In this document: in pieces, positions 28,017 to 40,900 of the stretch | Numbering within the stretch: the first letter of the stretch is position 1 | Layout: every line of letters starts with the position of its first letter | Source of the DNA: Berghia stephanieae | Taxonomy: Eukaryota; Mollusca; Gastropoda; Nudibranchia; Aeolidiidae | Length of the DNA: 64,000 nucleotides | Assembly: GCA_034508935.3 (NCBI GenBank) | Contig: CM067443.1 | Location: 8,626,565-8,690,564, forward strand | Reading direction: 5' to 3' | Notes under the pieces: generated by a model | The model's database searches: none | What the model saw: only the letters and a program-made list of their open reading frames with translations | What the model was told of the DNA's origin: nothing | Translations under genes and position numbers: made by a program

Positions 28017-28728
28017 CAGAGACGCCAACTTTAAATTTCGCTCACAGAAGTTTCAGCCACCACTCGTAGGAATTTCAATGCCGAAAGAGGAATTTCCGCG
28101 CACAAAAAAAAAAAAAAGGAATTGGAATGGTATTTGGAATTGTGTTTACATGTTGTATAGTTCTAAATAGATAACTGATAAGAACTACAGTGTATATTAT
28201 GATACATAAGCACATTGCAAATTACAACATCCCAAAGTTTCCTTATTTCAAATTAAGTGAAGCGCTAAAACCTAATGGTAGAGATTGTAGTACTGGTGGT
28301 AGTGAGGATGATGTGGTGTTGGTGGTTGTAGTAATAGTGGTAGAGATGATGAAGATGTGATAGTGGTTGATGTTGTAGTTGTAGTGATGATGATATGGTG
28401 GTGGTGGTTGAAGTAGTAGTGGTAGTGATGATGATATGGTGGTGGTGCTGGTTGAAGTAGTAGTTGTAGTGATGATGATGTGGTGGTGGTATAGTGGTTG
28501 TAGTAGTGGTGGTAGTGATGTTGTGGTAGTGATGGTGGTTGTAGTACAAATGGTAGTGATGATAATGTGGTAGTGGTGGTTGTAGTAGTAGTGGTAATAA
28601 TGATGTGCAGGTGGTTGTAGTAGTAGTCATGGTAGTGATGATAATGTGGTTGTTGTAGTAGTACTGGTCGTGATGATGATGTGGCGCTGGTGGCTGTAGT
28701 AGTAGTGATGATGATATTGTAGTGGTTG

Positions 28729-29259
28729 TTTGTTGTTTGTTGTTTTTAAGGGTTTTACGGCGCTTGCAACACATCAAGGTCATATCAGCGCCAGTAAAAA
28801 GGAAGAAAATGGGATAGTAAAAAGTTCTAGAAGAATTACAATAAAGCATCCAAGAAAAGGGAAGACAAAGGGGAATTGGTTCAAATAAGAAACAGATGTA
28901 GGTTCCAAAAGCACTCTATCAAAGTACTTAGTTTGAGATCACTATAAGTCTCATTTAGACACAAGCACAGGTCCCCGCTAAGAGGAACACACTCGAATGT
29001 TTCACAAATCATATATAATATAAAGAAAGCATAATACAGTGCATAACAGAGAGATGAGTTACAATGAAAAAAAAATCATCTCCCAAAACTAACTGTACAT
29101 TCGACTGTTTCCCTCTCAGCCAGGACCAGGACAAAACCAAGTAATCTCATTCCAAGACAAAGACAGAAAGCATGTTGGAAAACAGATATAAGGGGATAGA
29201 AGTAGAAGACACAGTATGTACCCCCCTGCCCACTATGGGAGGTCAGGAACCCCGCCCAG
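28729..29259 (-). mobile_element. Full-length ~525-bp SINE inside transposon copy 1
   Basis: Minus orientation; hairpin tail at low end, head at high end. Flanked by GTAGTGGTTG at 28719-28728 and 29260-29269, matching the surrounding repeat. It is absent from copy 2, so it arrived after the pair formed or after the two copies separated. Confidence 0.9.
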
Positions 29260-29280
29260 GTAGTGGTTGTTGTAGTATAG

Positions 29281-29287
29281 TAGTAGC

Positions 29288-29340
<53 letters not shown>

Positions 29341-29346
29341 CAGTAG
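29281..29346. repeat. Pure (GTA)n block inside transposon copy 1
   Basis: About 22 near-perfect GTA units adjoining the SINE insertion. Confidence 0.85.
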
Positions 29347-30538
29347 TAGTAGTAGTGATGATGATGATGATGTTGTGGTTGTAGTAGCAGTGGTAGTGAT
29401 GATGATAATGCGGTGGTGGTGGTTGTAGTAGCAGTAGTGGTGGTAGCGATGAAGACGAGGTAATGGTGGTACTTGTAGTAGTAGTGATGATGATGGTGGT
29501 TGTAGTAGTGGTAGTGATGATGCTGTGGTGGTGGTAGTGATGATGATGTGGTGGTGGTTGTAATAGTGGTGGTAGTGATGATGATGTGGTGGTGGTTGTA
29601 GTAGTGGTGGTAGTGATGATGATGTGGTGGTGGTTGTAGTAGTATTAGTGGTAGTGGTTATAGTAGTAGTGGTAATGATGATGTGGTGGTGGTGGTGGTA
29701 TTGTAGTTGTAGTGATGATGTGGTGGTGGTGGTTGGATGATGATGTGGTAGTGGTGGTTGTAGTAGTCGTGGTAGTGATGATGTGCTGGTAGTGGTTGTA
29801 GTAGTAGCGGTAATGATGATGTGGTTGTGGTGGTTGTAGTAGTAGTGGTAGTGATGATGTGGTGGTGGTTGTAGTGGTAGTGGTAGTGATGATGTGGTGG
29901 TGGTTGTAGTAGTAGTGGTAATGATTATGTGGTGGTGGTTGTAGTAGTAGTGATGATGAGGTGGTGGTGGTTCTAGTAGTAGAGGTAGTGATGATGAGGT
30001 GGCGGTGGTTCTAGTAGTAGTGGTAATGATGATGTGGGTGGTGGTGGTTGTAGTAGTAGTAGTGGTAATGACGATGTAGTGGTGGTTGTTGTAGTAGTAG
30101 TGATGATGATGTGTTGGTGGTTGTAGTAGTAGAGGTCGTGATGATGATGTGGTAGTAGTAGTAGTGGTAGTGATGATGTGATACTGGTGGTTGTAGTAGT
30201 GGTGGTAGTGATGGTGCAAGGCTGGTGGTTGTAGTAGTAGTGGTAGTGATGATGATGTGGCGTAGTATTAGTGGTAATGATGATGATGTGGTGGTGGTGG
30301 TGGTTGTAGTAGTAATGTGGTAATGATATGGTGGTGGTTGTAGTAGTAGTGGTAGTGATGAGGATGTGGTGGTGGTGATGATGGTTTTAATACTAATGGT
30401 AATGATGATGATGTGGTGGTATCCTTGGAACAAATTGACCTCACCGGAATTTGCCCGGAGCCCGGAATTTTTTGCTCCAGACCTGTTTTTTCCGGTGAAA
30501 CCGGAGTTTTGGCATCACTGCAAAACTATTCATTTGAC

Positions 30539-33184
30539 CAGTGATGCCAAAACTCCGGTTTCACCGGAAAAAACTCCAGTCTGGAGCAAAAAATTCCGGG
30601 CTCCGGGCAACTTCCGTCAAATTCCGGTGAGGTCAATTTGTTCCAAGGATACCCCCTCCCTTCCAACCACCACATTATCATCATTACCACTAGTATTACA
30701 ACCATCATCACCACCACTACTACTGCAACCACCACCACATCATCATCACAACCACTACTACTACAACCACCAGCTTCACATCATCACTACCACTACTACT
30801 ACAACCACCACCACATCATCACTACCACTACTACTACAACCACCACAACCACATCATCACTACCACTACTACTACAACCACCACCACATCATCACTACCA
30901 CCACCACAACATCATCATCACTACCACTAATACTACTACAACCACCACCACATCATCATCACTACCACCACTACCACAACCACCACCACATCATCACTAC
31001 CACCACTACTACAACCACCATCACCACCACATCATCATCACTACCAATACTACTACAACTACTACCATCACCTCATCTTCATTACTACAACTACAACCAC
31101 CACCACCACATCATCATCATCATCACTACCACTGCTATTACAACCACCACATCATCATCATCATCACTACTACTACTACTACTGCTAATGCTACTACTAT
31201 ACTACAACAACAACCACTACAATATCATCATCACTACCACTACTACTACAACCACCAGCACCACATCATCATCACGACCAGTACTACTACAACCACCACC
31301 ACCACATTATCATCACTACCACTACTACTAACAACCACCACTAAACAAACACTCATCACTACCACTACTACTACAACCACCACAACCACATCATCACTAC
31401 CACTACTACTACAACCACCACCACCACCACATCATCACTACCACTACTACAACAACCACCACACCACATCATCACACTACCACTACACAAACAACCACCA
31501 CCACATCATCACTACAACTAACTACTACAACCACCACAACCATCATCATACTACCACTAATACTACTACAACCACCACCACATATCATCACTACCAACTA
31601 TACACCACACACATCACAACCCACCACAACATCATCATCACTACCACTAATACTACTACACAACACCACCACATCATCATCACTACCACCACTACTACAA
31701 CCACCACCACATCATCATCACTACCACCACACACTACACTCATCACTACCACTACAATACTACTACAACCACCACATCATCATCACTACACATACTACAA
31801 CCACCACCACATCACATCACTACCACCACTACTACAACCACCATCACCACCACTACCAATACTACTACAACTACTACCATCACCTCATCTTCATTACTAC
31901 AACTACAACCACCACCACCACATCATCATCATCACTACCACTGCTACTACAACACCACATCATCATCATCATCACTACTACTACTACTATACTACAACAT
32001 CAACCACTACAATATCATCATCACTACCACTACTACTACAACCACCAGCACCACATCATCACGACCAGTACTACTACAACCACCACCACCACATTATCAT
32101 CACTACCACTACTACTACAACCACCACTACAACATCATCACTACCATTACTACTACAACCACCACAACCACATCATCACTACCACTACTACTACAACCAC
32201 CACCACCACGACATCATCACTACCACTACTACAACCACCACAACCACATCATCACTACCACTACAACAACAACCACCACCACATCATCACTACCACTACT
32301 ACTACAACCACAACCACATCATCACTACCACTACTACTACAACCACCACTACAACAACCACCACCACATCATCATCACTACCAATACTACTACAACTACT
32401 ACCATCACCTCATCTTCATCACTACCACCACTACTACAACAAACACTACAATATCATCATCACTACCACTACTACTACAACCACCAGCATCACATCATCA
32501 TCACGACCAGTACTACTACAACTTACAACCACCACCACCACATTATCATCACTACCACGACTACTACTACAACCCACATCATAATTACCATTACTACTAC
32601 AACCACCACTACCACATCATCACTACCATTTGTTGTACTACAACCACCACCACCACCACATCAACATCACTACCACCACATCATTATCACGACCACAACT
32701 ACTACTACAACCACTATACCACCACTACATCATCACTACAACTACTACTTCAACCAGCACCACCACCATATCATCATCACTACAACTACTACCTCAACCC
32801 CACCATATCATCATCACTACCACTACAACTACAACATCAGCCACTATCACATCTTCATCATCTCTACCACTATTACTACAACCACCAACACCACATCATC
32901 CTCACTACCACCAGTACTACAATCTCTACCGTTAGGTTTTGGCGCTTTACTTCATTTGAAATAAGGAAACTTTGAGATTGTAATTTGCAATGTGTTTATG
33001 TATCATAATATACACTGTAATTCTAATCAGTTATCTATTTAGAACTATACAATATGTAAGCACAATGCCAAATATCGTTCCAATTCCTTTTCTTTTTGTG
33101 AGCGGAAATTCCTCTTTCGGCGTTGAAATTCCTACGAGTGGTGGCTGAAACTCCTGTGAGCCAAATTTAAAGTTGGCATCTCTG
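30539..33184 (+). mobile_element. Microsatellite-filled hAT-like transposon, copy 2 of an inverted pair
   Basis: Same element as 28017-30520 in opposite orientation: inner end CAGTGATGCCAAAACTCCGG at 30539, outer end reverse-complemented CAGAGATGCCAACTTTAAAT at 33184. Flanked by 7-bp duplications ATTTGAC (30532-30538, 33185-33191). The core is about 2.3 kb of TAC/CAC/ATC trinucleotides (30660-32930), the reverse complement of copy 1. Very long open frames through the core (for example 30638-32584) consist only of His, Thr, Ser, Leu, Pro, Tyr and Ile runs and are not genes. Confidence 0.85.
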
Positions 33185-33319
33185 ATTTGACTTTCCCTCC
33201 CAGGCAGCCAGGGCCAGGACAAAACCAAGTAATTTCATTCCAAGACAAAGACAGAAAGCAAGTTGGAAAACAGATCTAGGGGGATAGGAGGCGCAGTATG
33301 TACCGCCCTGTCCACTATG
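33185..33319 (-). mobile_element. Remaining 5' part of the SINE that received the transposon pair
   Basis: Continues the SINE piece that stops at 28016: TTTCCCTCCCAGGCAGCC through GTCCACTATGGGAG, near the SINE 5' end. The final ~25 bases of the head are missing. Confidence 0.75.
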
Positions 33320-34216
33320 GGAGATATATGGATAAGGGAAAGAGAAAAACAGAGAGAGAGAGAGAAAGGGACAGAGTGAAAGTAAAGAGAGGGAGAGTGA
33401 TAAAGAACGAGGAAGAGAGAGGAAAAAAAAAGGGTAGTTTATTTGATAGGGCTTTTTTTTTTCTAATTAGGGGGGGGGGGGGGGGGGGGGGGGGAAGTTA
33501 TAATAATTATCTTTTTAGAAAGACCTATAACAGAAGTACTACTCTTGTCCTACTTACAAATAAAATCTCGACTCATTTACCCCCTCACTATTCGACCATT
33601 AATTGCCTTTATTTCAATTTTGACATCTGGCGCCAGTTTGTCTAGACTGACGACAAAAATGGAAGTGTCACCAAAATTCATGCAACTGAGCAAAGGTGAA
33701 TTAAATGTATTTTTATATTAGTATTTTTTTTCACAGATCCACCACTTGATCTGAGCTTTTATCAGAGAAAAATGTTTGACACGGCAAAATCAGCGGAAAA
33801 TCCCAAAATTCCGCGGAAGATTATCATCCTGTTTAATAAAACGATAATATTGTGCTGGTGGTAGTTGTAGTAGTAGTAGTCGTCGTCATACTTTGTAGTA
33901 GTAGAAGTGAGAGTACTAGTAGATGTTTTGTTGTAGCGATAGTAGAAAATGCAGCGGTGGTATAGAAGTAGTAGCATTAGTAGTAATAGTGGTAGTAGTA
34001 GTAGATGTTGCGATAGTAGAAAATGCAGCTGTGGTAGTAGTAGCAGTAGTAGTTTATTAGAAGTTGTAGTTGTAGTGGTAATAGTAGTAGTAGCAGCAGT
34101 ATTAGTAATTGTTATAGTAGAATTGGTTGTGAAAGTAGTTGTAGTAGTAGTAATGGTTAACTGGAACAATATCATAAGAAAGAAAAGGGAATTATACATC
34201 AGCTAAGGATCTGTTT
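33320..34216. other. Simple-sequence intergenic DNA
   Basis: AG-rich tract (33345-33435), a G-run (33470-33494), then a GTA/GTT trinucleotide tract (33850-34160). No gene seen. Confidence 0.6.
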
Positions 34217-34442
34217 GATTATAAGGGTATTACAGAGCTTACGACAGATTTAGGTCATTTCAGCACTAGTAACATGGGAAGAAAATGGTATAGTAAAATT
34301 AAAAGCACACAAGTAAGACAAAGGGAATGGTACAAATAGGGAACAGACTTGGCAAATGACAAAAAGCAAGTTGGAAATAGATATAGGAGTAAAGAAGACG
34401 AATAAGTGACCTCCCTGCCAACTATGGAAGGTCAGGCAGCCC
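34217..34442 (-). mobile_element. Internally deleted, diverged SINE copy
   Basis: Has a diverged hairpin tail (TATTACAGAGCTTACGACAG) at the low end and the head block CTCCCTGCCAACTATGGAAG with CCCACCCAG at the high end; the middle is missing. A further head scrap (GGGAGGTCAGAAGACCCACC) lies near 34570. Confidence 0.65.
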
Positions 34443-34663
34443 ACCCAGTAAGTTCAGGATCGCACCTGAACCCAGGAAAAAAAAAATATGAAAAAAAACC
34501 CCAATCCAGAACAAAAGACAACAACAAGAAAAGGTTACAGTTAAACAGTTTGGAGTGGACAACACAACACGGGAGGTCAGAAGACCCACCCCATGGTGAA
34601 AAAAACACCTGAATCTGCCACCAGTGTAAAAATTAAAGGAACGAGTTTGCATTTAATTCATAA

Positions 34664-34669
34664 TTTATT
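34664..34669 (-). promoter_or_regulatory. Candidate EF2 polyadenylation signal
   Basis: AATAAA on the minus strand, about 255 bases after the EF2 stop. A second AATAAA lies at 34702-34707. Either would give a short 3' UTR. Confidence 0.5.
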
Positions 34670-34924
34670 GTAATCTTTACACCACAATATAGTGGGAATC
34701 ATTTATTTGAGGGCGTGACCAATGGTATAAGTTGTAGAAAAACCTCATAACACTCCGTTGATCTATGATGAACTTCACTTGCTGAAGAGAAAAGTGTTAC
34801 CGTTGCATTGGAACATTGTTTATGTCAGTCTGACTGATGTAATAAGTCAAGGGTAAAATAAAAAGGGAGTTAAATATTAAGAACTATTTTTCAGTCCCAT
34901 CTACAGGGTTGCCAATATCCAGGG

Positions 34925-37900
34925 TTACAATTTATCCAAGTAGTTGTCCAGGGCTGGGATGCCTTCTTTCAGACCCTTGCGTTTCCTGGTGGAAGTAACA
35001 ACACCGCCAGGTTTGGATGTGGGTTCCATGGCATCTCCAGGAAGTAACTCCCAATGATCAAATACGCACTGTGGGAAGGCTTGACCGCCTGTGTTAGATC
35101 GCAAATCTGCTGTGAATCCTGTAAAGAGAGAAAGATGCAAGTGGAGTGAGTGTGCAAGAGGCCAGTAATTACTGCTATGGTTATCACATTTTGGAACCCA
35201 TATGAAAATAACTTCTATTGTAAATGCAGAAGGGACTAGTAGGAGAAAAAAAAGGGAAGAGAACCCAGCGTGACCTTCTTTTGTATCTAGTCAAAGACCA
35301 AATTATGCTCCATCAGGATGTCCGGTCAATGTTCAACTTTATCCCTTCGACGTATAAGTTTCTCCACTAGTACTGACAACTCAACAGCTGCTTCCACAGC
35401 AGTGTAAGGGCCTCAAGTTCACTATTCTCAACTTAGCTTAAGATATCAATGCATTTGATTAATAATAAAATGCATGGTATTCAAAAACAGCCTTTGCTGT
35501 CATTTTGTTAACTGTTTTTTGGGGATTTTTTTCAAGATCTGAAATGGTACCACCTCTAAATTCTGACCATGACCCCAAGGCAGCCTTTCGTAACAATACT
35601 TTGCATTAATATAAAAACAAAAGGCAATATATATTAAAAAAAGTCTCTTACCAAAAGACTCCATGACAGGCAAGGAGGCCTTGACAATACGTTGTGGGGT
35701 GTTTCCAATGGTTAAGTTTTCTTGGATAACACCACGACGCTTGTTCAACACACCAAAGATACCACCAACAGCACTTTCTGGGACCTAAACAGTGGACAGA
35801 TCAATAGTTTCGTCAATTCATGACTATCATCTTCAATAATGAAAAAAAAATAATGTATATTGTCTATCAGGCGTGTCTTGTTCTACATGTTACGCTTTGC
35901 TGTTGGTCAGGGACCCTTTGTAAAGCACTTTGAACACATTTAGAGGATGTTGTGCTATATAAATGCTCTAGTGTGTTTAAGCATGCAGTAGAACAGGGCA
36001 ACAGAGATGCCCTTAGATAAAATAAATGTGCCATGCGTACAGAATGAAAGATGATCTGGAAAAGAACACATGGCATCCGTATTTGGGTTGTGACTATATA
36101 GTTTTAATAACTGAACAGATTGAATCAAATTTAATGGAAGCATGCTGCGGGCAGACGATCCAGAAGACAATGTCATCACTTCAAATATTAATAAGCAGAG
36201 GGACTTTTGTTTCTGCAGACACGACGAGTATTGCTTAATTCGGACAGGACTACTAATAACAAGTAGGAGAATTCTTGGGCATTCAAAAAGAACGCTGAAA
36301 CTACAAGACCAGTACCTCACAATTTCAGCCAACTATAATTTTCCAATTTTCTTTTGCAATGTTTCTATTTGCCTACAGTGGAAACCTGATTTGACAGGTA
36401 TGGCGGAACTAGAGCAAAATCCCCTGCTATATCAGATGCAAAGATAAAGAAAAGAAAAAAGATCAACCTTTCTCCACTCCACCAAAAAGTTTACCCCTTT
36501 TATCTGAATAATGAAATTTCATAATAATAAAGGCATTACCAAGAAAATATTTTCTATCATGACGGTTTTTGTTCTACTATTTATTCCATCGCAAAAATAC
36601 CACCACCCCCCCCCCCCCCCCCATTAATTGTAAAAAATTTATACTGTAAAAGCGTTTTTAAAGCCATATTTTTGCTGACGTGATCAACAGCCAGAAAGCT
36701 GAAAAATTCTTATGTCGAAGCAGCAGCTCGCAAGTACAAGTCAAACAAACACTCATCTGATCAATCATTCACTGACATTAAATTGTCAATGTACCTGAAT
36801 TTCCACTGAATAGATTGGCTCAAGAATTCCGGGACTAGCAGTGAGAGCTGAGGCATAACAAACTCTTCTGGCTGTGGAGATGATCTGACCACCACCACGG
36901 TGAATAGCATCAGCGTGCAGAGTGACATCCAAGATATTGTAACGGGCTCCACGCATGTTCTCCTCACATAGTACTCCCTGGAGTAAAGAAAAGATAAAAA
37001 AATTTTGGGGAAAAATTATGGTAAGATATAGGTCAATGATGATTTGGTGGTGGAGGACGTGGTAATGATGATGGTAGTGGCTATAGTAGTAGTGATAGTG
37101 ATTTGGTGGCAGTGGTTGTAGTAGTGATGTCTTTTTAGATCCAAAACAGAATTTTGGCATCTCCAGTAAACGGGGGGGGGGGGGGGGGGGGGGGGGGGGA
37201 CAGCGTGTCATACTGGTTTGACAAAAAACACAACCCACCAGCGATTTAGCATCCATGAAAGAGCCTAAACTTTCTCATGATACTATTAATAGATCTCCCA
37301 GCCAAAGTTTTGCTCATCATGATTTATCAAAATGGCTTGACAAGCATCAACGGTGCAGCCAAAGAAGAATCCTCCTAATATCAAAAGATAATTCCCCTTA
37401 AAACACGCAATGTAAATGCTGCTCAAAAAAAAAAAAAAAATCAACGTGAAATTGAATGTAAGCTTCAATCTAATAAACGAAAGCATAATACGGACGTCAT
37501 GGGTTTCCCCTTTATCAACAAAAAAGGATGAATGTAACATGACAGACGAATGAGATAATGACGTTGTAAAGGTGAATAAACAAAACCATTGATGGGACAA
37601 GAAATAATATGCCCCCTAGTAAGGAAGGTTTGTTTTGTTTTTAATGGTTTTACGGCGCTTGCAACACATTTAGGTTATATCAGCGCCAGTAAAAAGGAAG
37701 AAAATGGGACAGTAGAAAGTTCTAGAATTACAATTAAAGCACCCAAGAGAAAGTAAGACAAAGGTGAATTGAGAACAAATAGGGATCAGATGTAAATTCC
37801 AAGAGCATACCATCAATGTACTTAGTCTGAGATCACGATATGTACCTCCCTGCCCACTGTGGAGGTAGGGAACCCCACCCAGTTAGTAAGGAGGGACGAA

Positions 37901-40900
37901 TTAAAATAGAACAAATAGATTTTATAAAAGGTGTGCAATAACTAGAGGATGTGAGGAGAAACTGTGAAGGGCCGTATAGAAAGTGGAAAAAAAAAGCTTA
38001 GACAATTGTTGGGAAATAAATACAAAATGTAAGGGATGTGGGTATTAGTATAGTCATACATAGCAGTAGCAGGGAAGCAACAGCAATACTTCCGAGTAGT
38101 AGTAGTTGTAATAAAGATACTGGTATACAATTGAAGAATAGACAATGGATGGCTGGGGGCGTCAGGAGGGGCAAGAGATAAAAAGGTACCACTGGCCCTC
38201 ATGTAAATATTAAACTACCTTTATCTCTTGCCCCTCCGAAATACAATGCTGTTACCAATCAGACACTCACTTCACACCTGATAGCAATGAGTAAAGAGCC
38301 TCCATCAAGGGCTTGAACCAATGAACCAAAACCAAGTATGATAACTTAACCACAGTGCATGAATATTAATCAGGCAAGTCAACAAAAGGTTACCCTTGAT
38401 CATTGACATCTAAGAAATGAGACTGTCTTTACCTCTTTGCAAGCCCATTGGAATCCAACGACAACACTGTCTTTAATTTCGTTCAAGTACTGTACAGCTT
38501 TGGTGCAATCTATCAACAGGTTGGGACCTGTGCCTTCAGGACCAAAACACCAGATCTTTCTTGCCTCTCCAACATCAAATTCAAACTTGTCAGCCAAGAA
38601 TCTTGCTCTTTCTTTAACTTCTTGTCTTGGTGTAATATCTCCCTGGAAAAGAAAAAAGGAAAAAGTTTTAAAATGTGGAGTTTGCTTGATTGAACTCATT
38701 AGAACTTGGAGCAGGATAAGAATTAAGACCAAAATGAACATTTACAGATACCACTTTCAATCAACACATATTATATGGGGTGATTAAATAAAATATGACC
38801 ATTGAATAATGATCTAAGCACACTGATAATGTGCAAACTTCAACTGGATGCATTAGAGTACCCAAGAAGTGTCCATTTAGTACCACCCGTAAAATTGGCT
38901 CTATTCTTTCGATTAGTTAATTTCTTTCTTTTTTTTTTTTAAATTTGGTAAAAAAGAAAAACTAAGAATGATAGAACCCAACACTCATCAAGAACTAACA
39001 ATTTAAAAAGTGACACATCTTTCACCCATCACCTCTCTGTTCTTTCAGTGAATCTCAATATGCGAAACAGAAACTCAGGCACAACCAGACCTGCCAATGC
39101 TTCATATTCCATAAGTAGAATCAGAACGTCAGGAAATAGGAATGCCCCCTTCCATTCTCTCTTATGTTTTAATATTTGAACTGAAGCGACTATGGTGGAA
39201 GGGCGAAAAGGAAAAGTGGAAATAGGAATGATTCTACCAATGTTTTTGTTTCAGGTTGAAAAAGGTTGGTAAATGGTTGGTGAAAAAATTGTCCGAACAC
39301 ACGAAAAGACACAACAGGACAAAAATATGGACACAACACAGATATGACACATCAATTGACTAGTCAAATCATGTCACTTTCCCCTACTTATTTATGAGGA
39401 GATCCTTATTCATGATACCAAAAAAAAATCCCAAATATTTGAGGGCCCAGGTCTGAGTTAGTTGTAAAGAGAGAACAATTCCTACCCTTTTGAAGGATGT
39501 GTATCTCGTGCTTGACACAGGAAGCTGCGTATCTTCGCTCCTGTTTGTGTTAAATGTTTAGCTGATTCTTTCGTTTACTTGGATTAATTCTTATAGAAGA
39601 AGAAGAAGAAGACGTTGACGACAAAGAAGAAGAAGCAAGAAGAAGAAGAGGAGGTGGTGCTGTCGCGTGAGAGCTTTCGAAGAAAAATTATTATGGGTAG
39701 AAGACACAGTAAGTACCTCCCTGCTCACTATGGGAGGTAAGGAACCCCACCCAGAATGATTCTGCCAAAAGCAGAAGGGTTCACAAGAAAGCACAAACCC
39801 TCCTAACATGCATTAAGAACTTACATTATCAATGGCTTCAGCAACACCAACGGGGAGAGGTGCAGCTCTCATGAACAAACGGTTGTGTTTGTTGGGAGAC
39901 TTGGATAAGCAAGTTATTGTCGATTCTTCCTGCACTGTTTCCCTGTAAGACACAACAGGTTCAGTCTTCTTTAGGGGAATACCAGCATGGTCTTCCTCAA
40001 GGTCCTTCAGGCAAATTTCCAGATGCAACTCACCAGCACCAGCAATAATGTGTTCTCCAGATTCTTCAATGATACACTGAAATATTCAAGAAATGAGTAA
40101 GACTAAAATAGCAACGAGGCGTTTACAGGAACACTAAACATTTTTTAACAAAAGTTTGAAAACCAACAACCACATAACGAACGTCGAGACAAAGCTAAAT
40201 AAATACTTTTAAAAAAATAATTTCTGGAATAAATTCCATTGTAACAAGTGGAGTAAGAACTATATTTTGAGAGAAAGAATAATTACACATCCAGGTATTT
40301 TACCCACAGCTGCCAACTTTTCAAAAAGAAAATAAGGAACGCCCATTTGCCCCCCCCCCCCCCCTTCATCGAATCACAACATATAAAAGTCAGCCTTTCA
40401 AATTACGACTACTAACACTAACAAGTTTAAGATGACAGAGGCTTGTCCAAATGTTGCTAAATTATCGGGTATATATCCATTTGAATCGTTACGAAATGAC
40501 ACTTCCCACAATGAAATCAAATTTTCAGAATAAACAAAATAAAGAAAGAATTCAACATCCTTAACTTTGATAAGGACCAATACACAAGCACAATAAAAAT
40601 TGTACTGTAAAATAAAGGAAATAACTTAAGATGTTTAGAAACGCATAATTGCCAAACTGGTACATCACTTGAAAGTGAAACGGCGTTTTGGGGTAAAAAT
40701 TATGGAGACTGGCTAAAAAGTAGGCGATTGCATAATTTCTATCACGCAGCATAATGGTCTTTAAATAGCACACTATAATAGTAGTTATAGTAAAATGAAC
40801 CTCTAAATATTGGAAAATTCCTACCTCTTTACTTTGACAAGATAAATACACCTAAAAAGGGGATATACTTATTCTCTTGAAATTATAAAAAAGCTTACTT

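Larger units (their letters stand above)
28017..30520 (-). mobile_element. Microsatellite-filled hAT-like transposon, copy 1 of an inverted pair
   Basis: Outer end CAGAGACGCCAACTTTAAAT at 28017; inner end, reverse-complemented, CAGTGATGCCAAAACTCCGG at 30520. Flanked by 7-bp duplications CAAAACT (28010-28016, 30521-30527). Layout from the outer end: about 245 bases of unique subterminal DNA, a 2-kb core of GTA/GTG/GAT trinucleotides, then about 105 bases of GC-rich subterminal DNA with CCGG repeats. A SINE (28729-29259) has inserted into the core. No transposase. TIRs (CAG-GATGCCAA) look hAT-like, although hAT usually gives 8-bp duplications. Confidence 0.85.

Noticed and set aside
30638-32584. 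648-codon open frame (His/Thr/Ser/Leu-rich) and several similar long frames at 28265-33000
   Set aside because: They exist only because trinucleotide repeats lack stops in some frames; no start context, domain or splice logic. They lie inside transposon cores.
28017-33184. Single foldback transposon
   Set aside because: Each arm has its own complete pair of ends and its own TSD, so two separate copies explain it better.
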